DNA of 64,000 bases from the NCBI RefSeq assembly GCF_030848395.1, contig NZ_JAVDBT010000001.1:295274-359273 (forward strand), read 5' to 3'. A program made the translations under genes and the position numbers. This DNA is from Pseudogemmobacter lacusdianii. Lineage in GTDB: Bacteria; Pseudomonadota; Alphaproteobacteria; Rhodobacterales; Rhodobacteraceae. The notes beneath the pieces were generated by a model. The model saw nothing but the letters and a program-made list of their open reading frames with translations, was not told the origin of the DNA and ran no database searches. Below are positions 47,874 through 56,566 of the stretch, one piece after another (position 1 is the first letter of the stretch; the number at the start of each line of letters is the position of its first letter).

Positions 47874-48563
47874 ATGATGAACGCAAACGGCGCCATAGCG
47901 GCAGATGAGAGCCTGCGTGACCGCAAGGTTCCGACGCATGAGCTGACCTATGCGCGGCTGCGCGACATGATCCTTTATGGTCAATTGGCGCCGGGTCAAC
48001 CGGTGACAATTCAAGGGCTGATCCAAGACCTCGATGCGGGCATGACCCCGGTGCGTGAGGCGATCCGGCGACTGACGGCAGAAGGGGCGCTCTTGCCGCA
48101 GGGCAACCGGCGGGTGGCGGTGCCGGCGATGACGCTGGCCATGCTGGAACAGGTGGCCTTCGCGCGGCTGAGCCTTGAGCCGAAGCTGGCGGCTTTGGCC
48201 GCGGCCCATATCACGCCCGAACTGATCGCGAAGCTTGAGCGCATCGATGCGGCGGTGAATGAGGCGATTGGCGCGGGCAATGTCCAAGGCTATCTGGCCG
48301 CCAACCACAGCTTCCATTTCACGCTTTATGAGGCCTCTGACGCGCCGGTGCTTTTGGACATCGTGCGCGGGCTTTGGCTGCGGGCGGGGCCAAGCCTGCG
48401 CGCGGTGATCGGGCGTTACGGCCAGCAACTCTCGCCCGACCGGCATTCCGATGCCTTGCAAGCGATGCGCCAAGGCGATGCCGCCGCCCTTGCGCAAGCC
48501 ATGGAGCGCGACATCCAGCAAGGCGTCGATCACATCCGCCAAGCCCTGACCGAGGTTAATTGA
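47874..48563 (+). CDS. GntR family transcriptional regulator (FadR/FCD type)
   Basis: 229 residues. N-terminal winged HTH (TYARLRDMILYGQLAPGQPV, then MTPVREAIRRLTAEG), C-terminal all-helical FCD ligand domain with possible metal histidines in ANHSFHFTLY. Starts with two adjacent ATG codons after GAGGG. It precedes the class III aminotransferase gene, which is its likely target. Confidence 0.9.
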   Translation: MMNANGAIAADESLRDRKVPTHELTYARLRDMILYGQLAPGQPVTIQGLIQDLDAGMTPVREAIRRLTAEGALLPQGNRRVAVPAMTLAMLEQVAFARLSLEPKLAALAAAHITPELIAKLERIDAAVNEAIGAGNVQGYLAANHSFHFTLYEASDAPVLLDIVRGLWLRAGPSLRAVIGRYGQQLSPDRHSDALQAMRQGDAAALAQAMERDIQQGVDHIRQALTEVN

Positions 48564-48565
48564 GC

Positions 48566-48722
48566 GCCTGCGGCGCAAGCTTATATCTCGCCTCTGCGCG
48601 GTGCCCGCGCAACCGGCTCGGGTGGCCTCCGGCGGGGATATTTACAGTTCTGAAAGAGATGGTTTCATCTTGATCTAAATACTCTCGGGGGGTCCGGGGG
48701 GCGAAGCGCCCCCGGCTGCCGG
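48566..48722 (+). repeat. GC-rich intergenic repeat, copy B
   Basis: Starts a few bases after the GntR stop. Shares with copy A (3990-4147), in the same order: CGCAAGCTT, TCTCGCCTCTGCGC, CGCAACCGG, GGCCTCCGGCGGGGATATTTA, TTCTGAAAGA and CTCGGGGGGT...GGGGGGCG with a CCCCC hairpin arm. The middle hairpin differs, which suggests independent copies of one family. Confidence 0.75.
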
Positions 48723-48759
48723 GCCCTTGTGTTGCGCCGCCTTTTGGTTGTGGGGAGGG

Positions 48760-48791
48760 GCTTCAAGAAATTTGATCAAATTTCTTGAAGC
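48760..48791. repeat. Perfect 32-bp AT-rich palindrome
   Basis: Arms of 16 bases starting GCTTCAAGAAATTTGA, centred on TTGATCAA, 69 bases before the aminotransferase ATG. Too long for a chance event. It is a possible operator for the adjacent GntR regulator, or a member of the palindrome family seen at 38598-38641 (shared AATTTG and TTTCTTG-like pieces). Confidence 0.7.
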
Positions 48792-48860
48792 TGGGCTGTT
48801 TTGATCATATCCTCTGCGGCGACGGCACCACAGGACCGCCGAATCTGCGAGGTTTCTCTC

Positions 48861-50252
48861 ATGAATATGATCAACACCAATCTGCCGACGGCAGAGCTGC
48901 AAAAGCTTGATGCGGCGCATCATTTCCATCCCTTCACCGACAACTCTGCCTTGGGCAAAAAGGGCGCGCGGGTCATGGTGCGGGGTGAGGGGGTTTGGCT
49001 CACTGACAGTGAGGGGCACCGCATCTTAGATGCGATGGCGGGGCTTTGGTGTGTGAACATCGGCTATGGCCGTAAGGAACTCGCCCAAGTGGCGGCGCGG
49101 CAGATGGAAGAGCTGCCCTATTACAACACCTTCTTCCAAACCACCCATGTGCCGGCGATTGCTCTGGCCGCGAAGCTGGCCGAGCTGGCGCCGGGGGATT
49201 TGAACCATGTGTTCTTTGCCGCTTCCGGCTCGGAAGCCAATGACACCAACATTCGTCTGGTGCGCCGCTATTGGCAGGCCAAGGGTAAGCCCTGGCGCCG
49301 GACGATCCTTGCGCGTTGGAATGGCTATCATGGCTCGACCTTGGGCGGTGGCAGCTTGGGCGGGATGAAGGGCATCCACGCCCATGGCGGCAAGATCGAT
49401 GGCATCGAGCATATCGAACAGCCCGATTGGTGGTCGGAAGGTGGCGATATGTCGCCCGAAGAATTCGGCCTTGCCCGGGCGCGTCAGCTTGAGGAAAAGA
49501 TCCTTGAGGTTGGACCCGATAACGTTGCCGCCTTCATCGGCGAAGCGGTGCAGGGGGCTGGTGGCGTGATCATTCCGCCTTCGACCTATTGGCCGGAAAT
49601 CCAGCGCATTTGCCAAAAATACGGCGTGCTTTTGATCCTTGATGAGGTCATCACCGGCTTTGGCCGCACCGGCAATTGGTTTGCCGCTCAGACCTTCAAC
49701 ATCAAGCCTGATATCATCACCATCGCCAAGGGCCTTTCCTCGGGCTACCAGCCGATTGGCGGCTCAATCCTGTCGGATGAGGTGGCAGCGGTCGTCGGTG
49801 GCGATGAGTTCAACCACGGCTACACCTATTCCGGCCACCCGGTCGCGGCGGCGGTGGCTTTGGAGAACCTGCGCATCATGCAAGACGAGGGCATCGTTGA
49901 ACATGTCCGCGATGTGGCGAACCCCTATCTGGCCAAGCGCTGGGCCGAGCTGGCCGATCACCCGCTGGTGGGTGAGGCGAAGCTTGTGGGCCTTATGGGC
50001 TCGATCGCGTTGACGCCGAACAAGGCGACGCGGGCGGCTTTCACCTCGGAAACCGGCACCGTGGGCTTCCGTTGCCGCGAGCGTTGCTTTGCCAATGATC
50101 TGATCATGCGCCATGTCGGCGACCGGATGATCATCTCACCGCCTCTGTGCATCACCCCGGCCGAGATCGATGTGCTGATCGAGCGCGCGCGCAAGTCCTT
50201 GGATGAGTGCTATGCGGGGCTGCAAGCCGATGGGCTGATGGTCGCCAAGTGA
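48861..50252 (+). CDS. Class III omega-aminotransferase
   Basis: 463-residue PLP enzyme. Features: HHFHPFTDN near the start, FFAASGSEANDT cofactor loop, LILDEVITGFGRTG, and catalytic lysine in TIAKGLSSGYQP near 290. The family uses polyamines, beta-alanine or similar amines with pyruvate as acceptor. A GntR regulator lies upstream and a PotD-like receptor 4 kb away, which hints at putrescine or a related amine, by inference only. Confidence 0.9.
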   Translation: MNMINTNLPTAELQKLDAAHHFHPFTDNSALGKKGARVMVRGEGVWLTDSEGHRILDAMAGLWCVNIGYGRKELAQVAARQMEELPYYNTFFQTTHVPAIALAAKLAELAPGDLNHVFFAASGSEANDTNIRLVRRYWQAKGKPWRRTILARWNGYHGSTLGGGSLGGMKGIHAHGGKIDGIEHIEQPDWWSEGGDMSPEEFGLARARQLEEKILEVGPDNVAAFIGEAVQGAGGVIIPPSTYWPEIQRICQKYGVLLILDEVITGFGRTGNWFAAQTFNIKPDIITIAKGLSSGYQPIGGSILSDEVAAVVGGDEFNHGYTYSGHPVAAAVALENLRIMQDEGIVEHVRDVANPYLAKRWAELADHPLVGEAKLVGLMGSIALTPNKATRAAFTSETGTVGFRCRERCFANDLIMRHVGDRMIISPPLCITPAEIDVLIERARKSLDECYAGLQADGLMVAK

Positions 50253-50482
50253 GCGGCGCAAACTAAGAACCAAAATCCGCCAGAGGCGGGATGAGGGCAG
50301 GGGCCGTTCGCAAGAGCGGCCCTTTGTCGTGGCGCTGTTCTTGTGCCGCAGGGGCGCGGCGCGGCTTTGGCCTTCAGAGGCGGCGCATTTGTCATCCGCT
50401 GTGAGCGCGCACAGCTTTTGCGCCGCTTGAGCTTCGGGTCGCAATTCCCTAAGACTAAAGCCAAACCGCCAAGGAGCCAGCC

Positions 50483-51517
50483 ATGAACATCCACAGCGAT
50501 TTGGCGCATGCCATCGGCAATACGCCGCTTTTGAAACTGCGCCGCGCCAGCGAAATGACGGGCTGCACCATTCTTGGCAAATGCGAATTCCTGAATCCCG
50601 GCCAATCGGTCAAGGATCGGGCCGCTTTGTTCATCATCCAAGACGCCGTGCGGCGCGGGGCTTTGAAGCCCGGCGGCACCATTGTCGAAGGCACAGCAGG
50701 CAATACCGGCATTGGTTTGGCCTTGGTCGGCGCTTCGATGGGGTTCAAGACCGTGATCGTGATCCCTGAGACCCAGTCTCAGGAGAAGAAAGACATGATC
50801 CGGCTTGCCGGGGCCGAACTGGTGCAAGTGCCAGCGGCACCTTACAAAAACCCCAACAACTATATCCGTTACTCGGGCCGTCTGGCCGAGGCTTTGGCGC
50901 GGACCGAACCGAATGGCGCGATCTGGGCCAATCAGTTTGACAACACCGCCAACCGTCAGGCCCATATCGAGACCACGGGCCCCGAGATTTGGGAGCAGAC
51001 CGGTGGCAAGGTCGATGGTTTTGTCAGCGCTGTCGGCTCGGGCGGGACTTTGGCCGGTGTGGCAATGGCTTTGCAGCCCAAGGGCGTGAAGATCGGTCTG
51101 GCGGACCCCGAGGGCGCGGCTTTGCACGCCTATTACACCACCGGCAAGTTGGAGAGCCCCGGCTCTTCGATCACCGAAGGCATCGGGCAGGGCCGGATCA
51201 CGGCGAACCTTGAAGGCATCACCCCCGATTTCAGCTGGCGCATCCCGGATGCCGAGGCTTTGCCCTTGATCTTCGATCTGGCGATGGAAGAGGGGCTTTG
51301 CATGGGCGGCTCGACCGCGGTGAATATCGCCGGGGCCATTCGCATGGCGCGCGAATTGGGGCCGGGCCATACGATCGTGACTTTGCTCTGCGATTACGGC
51401 AGCCGCTATCAGTCGAAGATCTACAACCCCACCTTCTTGCGCGAAAAAGGTCTGCCGGTGCCGGAATGGCTCGCGCGTCCGGCACGGGCTTTGCCCTCGG
51501 TCTTCGAGGACGCATAA
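50483..51517 (+). CDS. cysK: Cysteine synthase A
   Basis: O-acetylserine sulfhydrylase. 344 residues. PLP lysine K44 in NPGQSVKDRAA, substrate loop EGTAGNTGIGLA, and glycine loop VSAVGSGGTLAGV that holds the PLP phosphate. In Rhodobacter, cysK and trgAB act together in tellurite resistance; here they are 2.7 kb apart with a regulator and aminotransferase between them. The channel gene starts four bases after its stop. Confidence 0.93.
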   Translation: MNIHSDLAHAIGNTPLLKLRRASEMTGCTILGKCEFLNPGQSVKDRAALFIIQDAVRRGALKPGGTIVEGTAGNTGIGLALVGASMGFKTVIVIPETQSQEKKDMIRLAGAELVQVPAAPYKNPNNYIRYSGRLAEALARTEPNGAIWANQFDNTANRQAHIETTGPEIWEQTGGKVDGFVSAVGSGGTLAGVAMALQPKGVKIGLADPEGAALHAYYTTGKLESPGSSITEGIGQGRITANLEGITPDFSWRIPDAEALPLIFDLAMEEGLCMGGSTAVNIAGAIRMARELGPGHTIVTLLCDYGSRYQSKIYNPTFLREKGLPVPEWLARPARALPSVFEDA

Positions 51518-51521
51518 TTTG

Positions 51522-53948
51522 ATGCGGCTTCTGCGCAGCTTCCTGCTGGTTCTTACGCTGGCAGTGCTGAGCCTGCCCCTAACGGGGCAGGTTTGGGCAG
51601 AAGACGCAGCGGTTGCGGCCGTCAATTACGAAGATTGGGAGCGCACGGCAGCGCGCGCCGAAGACGAGCTGGAGACCAAAGATCCCAGCGATGAGCGGTT
51701 GGATGAGCTGCGCGGCCAATTGGCCGATTGGCGCGGGGCCTTGTCGACAGCGCAAACCGCCAATGCCGCGCGCATTGCCACCGTGAAAGAGCAGATCGCG
51801 GCTTTGGGTCCGGCTCCGGCCGAGGGCGAGACCGAGGCTGAAGAGCTGAGTGCGCGGCGCAAAGAGCTGGCCGACCGGCTGGTGGTCTTGCAGGCCCCCG
51901 GCATTGCCGCCGAAGAGGCCTATCAGCGCGCCGATGGTTTGATCCGTGAAATCGACCGCGTGATGCGTGAGCGGCAGGCTGATGCTTTGCTGCGGCTTTG
52001 GCCCTCGCCGGTCAATCCGGCCAATTGGCCGGAAGCGGCGGTGGGCTTTTCCGACACGCTGATGCGGCTTTGGTATGAGACGACGGAGGCTTGGGCCGAT
52101 CCGCATGCGCGGGACCGGCTGGTCGATAATCTGCCACTGATCGTCTTGTTGCTGGGGGTTTGGGCCGGGCTTGCCATTTATGCCCGGCGCTGGATCGATG
52201 TTTATGCCGAGCGGTTGCAACTGCGCGGAGGTGCTTTGCGGCGCCGGATTTTGGCCGTTGTCGCCTCGCTTGGGCTGGTGGTGGTGCCGGTCTTGGGGGT
52301 GGTGGCTCTGACCTCGGCCTTGCGGGCCACCGGGCTTTTGGGCGAGGTTGGCACCCGGCTGAACGATGCGCTGCCGGTTTTGGGTTTCGTAATCTCCTTT
52401 GCCGCTTGGCTGGGATTGCGCGCCTTCCCGCGCCAGCAAGAGGCGGGGGCGATGCTGCCATTGCCGCCCGAGCGGCGGGCTGAGGGGCGGTTCTGGTCGG
52501 TGGTGATGGGCCTCACGGTTGCGGCCGAGATCCTGCGCAGCCGCGCGATGGACCCACAGGAGTATTCCGAAGCCACCACGGCGGTGATGAGCTTGCCGAT
52601 CCTGATCGTCGGCGGCATTGCGCTGTGGCGTATGGGGCAGGTCCTGCGCCAAGCGCGCGATGGCACGGCGCAGCCGAATTATGTGCTGACGCTGCTGAGC
52701 CTGATCGCCCAAGCCATTGGCGTGATTGGCGTGGGCGGGCCAATCTTGGCGGCCATTGGCTATGTGGCGGCGGCCAATGCGATCATCTTCCCGGCGATCA
52801 TCTCTTTGGCTCTGATCACCGTTATCTTCATTCTCCAACGCCTTATTGCCGATTTCTGGGCCATGGCGCTGATCCGGCGTGGCAGCTCGGAGGCGGAAGC
52901 CTCGACCGATGGGCTGGTGCCAGTGCTGGCGGGCTTTGCACTGACCTTGCTGTCTTTGCCGGTTTTCGCATTGGTCTGGGGCGCGCGCTATTCGGACCTG
53001 ACCGAACTTTGGACCCGGTTCCGCGAAGGCTTCCAGATGGGCGAGACGCGGATCTCTCCCACCGATTTTCTGGTCTTCGTGCTGATCTTCTTGGCCGGCT
53101 ATGCGGTGACGCGGCTGATCCAAGGCGCGTTGCGCACCACCATTTTGCCCAAGACCAGCATGGACCGCGGCGGCCAGACGGCGCTTGTCGCGGGCGTCGG
53201 CTATGTGGGGATTTTCTTGGCCGCTTTGGTGGCGATCCGCGCCACCGGCATTGACCTCTCGGGGCTTGCCATCGTCGCCGGTGCGCTGTCGGTCGGCATC
53301 GGTTTTGGTCTGCAAAACATTGTGCAGAACTTTGTCTCGGGGATCATTCTTTTGGTCGAGCGCCCGGTCTCGGAAGGTGACTGGGTCGAGGTGGGCGGTG
53401 TCCAAGGCATTGTGAAATCAATCTCGGTCCGCTCGACCAAAGTGCAGACCTTTGACCGCACGATGGTGATCGTTCCCAACGCCGATTTCGTCAGCCAGCA
53501 GGTGAAGAACTGGACGCGGTTTTCTTTGGCCGGGCGTTTGGTGGTGCCGGTGAATGTGGCCTACGGCACCGACACAAGGCTTGTAGAGAAGATCCTGGGC
53601 GAGATTGCCGAGGCGCAGCCATTGGCGATCTTGAACCCGCCGCCTGCGGTGGCTTTTACCGGCTTTGGCCCCGATGCCCTGACCTTTGAGATCCGGGTGA
53701 TCCTGCGCGATGTGAATTTTGGCTCGCAGGTGCGCACCGAGATCAACCATCAGATCATTGAGCGTTTCGCCGTTGCGGGCATCGAGATTCCCGCGGCCCA
53801 AAGCGATGTCACGTTGCGCAATGTCGATGAGATCGTGCGTGCGCTGTCGCTGGTCGGGGGCGCGCGGCCTTTGGCCGAGATGGGCGGCCAAGCCGATGCA
53901 GCGCCCGCCGCTGCCGCTGTGATCCGTGAAAAGGATGAAAGCGGCTGA
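51522..53948 (+). CDS. Large MscS-type mechanosensitive channel (DUF3772)
   Basis: 808 residues: signal peptide (cleavage near WAE), a periplasmic helical DUF3772-like region to about 190, multiple membrane helices, then the MscS core. The pore helix reads SVGIGFGLQNIVQNFVSG, followed by the beta domain (EGDWVEVGGVQGIVKSISVRST). It should release solutes on hypo-osmotic shock. A TTG three bases earlier is an alternative start. Confidence 0.9.
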   Translation: MRLLRSFLLVLTLAVLSLPLTGQVWAEDAAVAAVNYEDWERTAARAEDELETKDPSDERLDELRGQLADWRGALSTAQTANAARIATVKEQIAALGPAPAEGETEAEELSARRKELADRLVVLQAPGIAAEEAYQRADGLIREIDRVMRERQADALLRLWPSPVNPANWPEAAVGFSDTLMRLWYETTEAWADPHARDRLVDNLPLIVLLLGVWAGLAIYARRWIDVYAERLQLRGGALRRRILAVVASLGLVVVPVLGVVALTSALRATGLLGEVGTRLNDALPVLGFVISFAAWLGLRAFPRQQEAGAMLPLPPERRAEGRFWSVVMGLTVAAEILRSRAMDPQEYSEATTAVMSLPILIVGGIALWRMGQVLRQARDGTAQPNYVLTLLSLIAQAIGVIGVGGPILAAIGYVAAANAIIFPAIISLALITVIFILQRLIADFWAMALIRRGSSEAEASTDGLVPVLAGFALTLLSLPVFALVWGARYSDLTELWTRFREGFQMGETRISPTDFLVFVLIFLAGYAVTRLIQGALRTTILPKTSMDRGGQTALVAGVGYVGIFLAALVAIRATGIDLSGLAIVAGALSVGIGFGLQNIVQNFVSGIILLVERPVSEGDWVEVGGVQGIVKSISVRSTKVQTFDRTMVIVPNADFVSQQVKNWTRFSLAGRLVVPVNVAYGTDTRLVEKILGEIAEAQPLAILNPPPAVAFTGFGPDALTFEIRVILRDVNFGSQVRTEINHQIIERFAVAGIEIPAAQSDVTLRNVDEIVRALSLVGGARPLAEMGGQADAAPAAAAVIREKDESG

Positions 53949-53971
53949 ACCTTTAGCCTATAGCAGGACCG

Positions 53972-54691
53972 ATGACCGAGCTGTTGTTCCGCACCGACCC
54001 CTATCTACAATCCGCGCCCGCGCGGGTGCTTGCGCATACGCCCGAGGGCGGCATCATCTTGGACCGCACGGTGTTTTACCCCAATGGCGGTGGTCAGCCG
54101 GGTGACTCTGGTTGGCTGCGTTGGGAGGGCGGGCGTCTTGGTATTGCCACGGCGGTTAAGGCTGGAGCCGAGGTGGCTTTGGTGCCCTCGGAGCCCCATG
54201 CCTTGCCGCCCGAGGGGGCGGAGGTTCTGCAAAGCCTCGACTGGGGGCGGCGGCATCGGCATATGCGCATGCATACCGCGTTGCATTTGCTCTCGGTGGT
54301 GGTGCCTTTGCCGGTGACGGGGGGCCAGATCGGCGCCGATCGCGGCCGACTTGATTTCGACATGCCCGAGCCGCCAGCGGATGTGGCGCGTTTGGAAGAG
54401 GCTTTGAACGCCTTGGTCGATCTTGATCTGAAGGTCAGTGAGCTTTGGATCACGGATGCCGAGCTTGAGGCCAATCCGGGGCTTGTGAAGACAATGTCGG
54501 TGCGGCCTCCGATGGGGCAGGGACGGGTGCGGCTGGTGCAGATTGGCGAGGGGGCGGGCCAGATCGACCTGCAGCCCTGCGGCGGCACCCATGTCGCCCG
54601 CACCGGCGAGATCGGCCATATCACCTTGGATAAGATCGAGAAAAAGGGCCGTCAAAACCGCCGCATCTCGATCTCGCTTGCAGGGGGCTAA
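53972..54691 (+). CDS. AlaX-type alanyl-tRNA editing protein
   Basis: 239-residue free-standing homologue of the AlaRS editing domain that deacylates Ser- or Gly-tRNA(Ala). N-terminal glycine-rich PNGGGQPGDSG, then the zinc motif HTALH and the second metal pair in PCGGTHVA. No synthetase domain is attached. Starts 23 bases after the channel gene. Confidence 0.92.
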   Translation: MTELLFRTDPYLQSAPARVLAHTPEGGIILDRTVFYPNGGGQPGDSGWLRWEGGRLGIATAVKAGAEVALVPSEPHALPPEGAEVLQSLDWGRRHRHMRMHTALHLLSVVVPLPVTGGQIGADRGRLDFDMPEPPADVARLEEALNALVDLDLKVSELWITDAELEANPGLVKTMSVRPPMGQGRVRLVQIGEGAGQIDLQPCGGTHVARTGEIGHITLDKIEKKGRQNRRISISLAGG

Positions 54692-54724
54692 GGGGAGCGC
54701 TGCAGGTTGTAGGTTTCAGGCCTT

Positions 54725-54748
54725 GAGCCTCGAGCCTCGAGCCTCGAG
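54725..54748 (+). repeat. Short tandem repeat
   Basis: Three and a half copies of the 7-mer GAGCCTC, in a region without a clear gene between alaX and the tRNA. Confidence 0.8.
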
Positions 54749-54900
54749 CAGAGCCTGCTCTAAGCTTTGGACGTCTTTCCCGCGCGATGCATCCGGATGC
54801 GTGTTGGACGGCGCTGGGACGTGAAAGGCGAGGGCGAGATCGCGAAGGCCGCGGGCCAAGTCGCCTCCCTCACGCTTTGCCAAAGCAAGCATCATAGGCG

Positions 54901-55017
54901 CTAAAGTGCCTCGGTCGGCCAGCCCCACCAAAAGACGCCCGCCAGCATCAATCCCCAAATGACATCAAGCGCCTGCGCCGTTTTCCGCGCTGCGCGAGAA
55001 GTTCCAAAATCCCCCAC
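54901..55017 (-). CDS. Possible 38-residue membrane peptide
   Basis: GTG start after AAGGGGGC. The sequence ends [21 protein letters not shown], a hydrophobic tryptophan-rich helix that looks selected rather than random. An alternative TTG-started frame on the same strand (54716-54958) looks like noise. No homologue is known to me, so this is tentative. Confidence 0.3.
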   Translation of the reverse strand: MGDFGTSRAARKTAQALDVIWGLMLAGVFWWGWPTEAL

Positions 55018-55062
55018 CGCCCCCCTTGAACCCAAAGCCGCCACAGGCTAAGAGCGCCAGAC

Positions 55063-55152
55063 GGACAGTTGGCCGAGTGGTCGAAGGCGCACGCCTGGAA
55101 AGTGTGTAGGCGGGGAACCGTCTCGAGGGTTCGAATCCCTCACTGTCCGCCA
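55063..55152 (+). tRNA. tRNA-Ser(GGA)
   Basis: 90 bases with an encoded CCA. Acceptor GGACAGT/ACTGTCC, D-arm with TTGGCCGAGTGGT, anticodon loop CTGGAAA (anticodon GGA, reads UCC/UCU), a long variable arm as in serine tRNAs, and T-arm GAGGGTTCGAATCCCTC. Its last 14 bases are part of the 15-bp att repeat; the integrated element begins here and the gene stays intact. Confidence 0.97.
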
Positions 55153-55153
55153 T
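55139..55153 (+). other. Left attachment site (attL)
   Basis: CTCACTGTCCGCCAT covers the 3' acceptor strand and CCA of tRNA-Ser plus one base. An identical copy lies at 63924-63938; the bases just outside differ on both sides. From here to 55416 there is no convincing gene; a CCCCCC/GGGGGG hairpin at 55391-55405 lies just past the end of the leftward cassette and may terminate it. Confidence 0.93.
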
Positions 55154-55416
55154 TACCCCTTGAAATCATTGGATAATTTGGCGTTATTGGCGATTTACCC
55201 GCCTATAAGCCCGCCATCTGTTTTGCAATTGGGCGCTATCAGTTGCGACAATGGGCAGGCTTTTCGGGAACTTGCCCCGCACCGTTCTGAAAATCTCCAA
55301 TTAGCTCATATCTTGCGTAAAGGCCCACACGCTGGTCTCCCCAAAGGGGGCAAAGTCTGAGACCACCCCCGGGTGCCTGCGGTCGATCTGCCCCCCGCTG
55401 GGGGGTGGACCCAGCC

Positions 55417-55857
55417 TCACGCATCTGCCTGCACCTTGCGCCACGGTGAAAAGCCTGCCTCTGCCAGTGAGGCTCTGAGCCGTGACAAAGCCATCGCCCG
55501 CGCCCCCTCATGGGCAAGCGCCCGACTTTCATCCCATGCGCACTGCATCGCATAGGTGCCACGGCCCGACACATCGACCCCCACTGCCAGCCACGTCACC
55601 CCACCGGGCAGCAGGCGCTTCTCCCCCTCGTGAAGTGGAAAGGCACTGGCCTCAGCTTCAGACAGCGGCACGGCCATAGGTTCACCCCCAGCCTTGAGCA
55701 TGCGGGTGAAGGCCCGCTCAAGCACGGCGATGGCGACAGGATCGGTCACGGGCAGCATTTCCCTGCCGTTGTAGTCGAAGCAGCAGGCGGCCAGCTTGGC
55801 GGCTTGGGCGGCGGCATTGCGCTTCATGGTGCGGCGCTGGTTGCGGTTCTGGGTCAC
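55417..55857 (-). CDS. Unknown protein, last gene of the four-gene cassette
   Basis: 146 residues. A basic N terminus (QNRNQRRTMKRNAAAQAAK) precedes a mixed domain with CCFDYNGREML and a Ala/Arg-rich C-terminal helix. No known motif. Its start overlaps the upstream stop by four bases, so it is translated as part of the cassette. It is the distal gene, nearest attL. Confidence 0.65.
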   Translation of the reverse strand: MTQNRNQRRTMKRNAAAQAAKLAACCFDYNGREMLPVTDPVAIAVLERAFTRMLKAGGEPMAVPLSEAEASAFPLHEGEKRLLPGGVTWLAVGVDVSGRGTYAMQCAWDESRALAHEGARAMALSRLRASLAEAGFSPWRKVQADA

Positions 55858-56081
55858 GCGGCTGCCCTCTCTTCCCGGCGCTCGGCAAGCTGCACCTCAT
55901 CCAGCACCTGCTCCCCCAGGGCGGTTGCAAGCACCATCACCTCGCGCAGGTGGCGCAGGGCTTCGGACTGGCTGCGCTGACACCCACCGACATGTTGGAG
56001 AGAGCTGGAGGTGACCGCAACCAAAGCGATGCACTGGCGCATGTTCAGGATGGCATCTCGGGAAAGCGTCATATCCTTCAT
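55854..56081 (-). CDS. Unknown small helical protein, cassette gene 3
   Basis: 75 residues, mostly helical, with LSRDAILNMRQCIALVAVTS, a central glycine-cysteine turn and EQVLDEVQLAERREER at the end. Overlaps both neighbours by four bases. No family recognised. Confidence 0.6.
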   Translation of the reverse strand: MKDMTLSRDAILNMRQCIALVAVTSSSLQHVGGCQRSQSEALRHLREVMVLATALGEQVLDEVQLAERREERAAA

Positions 56082-56353
56082 GCCCGGCCCTCCAATCCTG
56101 CGGATGCCTGATACCCGGCGATGCGGGCCTGACCCTCGGCCACCAGCTGGCGCACCTCAGCGTCACAGCCCAACCGCTCGGCCAGCAGCAAGAGGGAGCC
56201 GCCAGCAAGGGCCGCATGCTCATGGACCGAAACGAGGGTCTGGGTCACATCGGTGTGGTTGGTGCGGTCGGTGGCCTCGATCAGGGTGCGGTTGATAAGG
56301 GCCATGCCAATGGCGGTGGCGATAAGTTCGGGATTGGTCGGCTCATAGCTCAT
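56078..56353 (-). CDS. Unknown small protein, cassette gene 2
   Basis: 91 residues, acidic and helical; a moderately hydrophobic stretch (HEHAALAGGSLLLLAERLG) lies near 45-63. Overlaps its neighbours by four bases. No family recognised. Confidence 0.6.
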   Translation of the reverse strand: MSYEPTNPELIATAIGMALINRTLIEATDRTNHTDVTQTLVSVHEHAALAGGSLLLLAERLGCDAEVRQLVAEGQARIAGYQASAGLEGRA

Positions 56354-56544
56354 GCGCGGGCCTCCCCGAGAAGGCGGCGGGTGTCGCGCAGGGCATGGCG
56401 CAGGTAGCTGCGGGCCTCGCGCTCGGGCTGGCTGTAGCGGGGGCGCTCGGACGCGTCCAAGGCCAGCACAAGGCTGTCATGGATTTCGTGGAGGATGGCG
56501 GATGGCAAGCCGGGGGCGGTTGCCGGAACGCTATTGCGCGGCAT
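56350..56544 (-). CDS. Unknown small protein, cassette gene 1
   Basis: 64 residues. The ATG at 56544 is set by a GGAGA site six bases upstream and by the divergent regulatory region just beyond it; the longer frame would run through the operators. Helical, with SQPEREARSYLRHALRDTRRLLGEA at the C-terminal half. First gene of the leftward cassette and probably controlled by the XRE protein. Confidence 0.6.
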   Translation of the reverse strand: MPRNSVPATAPGLPSAILHEIHDSLVLALDASERPRYSQPEREARSYLRHALRDTRRLLGEARA

Positions 56545-56566
56545 TGTCGGTCTCCATTGATATAAA

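Noticed and set aside
48760..48810. TTGATCAAA and TTGATCATATC as FNR-type sites
   Set aside because: Neither has the TTGAT-N4-ATCAA spacing; the first is the centre of the long palindrome.
54716..54958. 80-codon minus-strand frame before the tRNA gene
   Set aside because: Starts with TTG without a ribosome binding site and runs through a tandem repeat; another frame on the same strand looks more protein-like.
55160..55360. Open frame just inside the left end of the island
   Set aside because: Weak start, unusual composition, and no motif; treated as non-coding.
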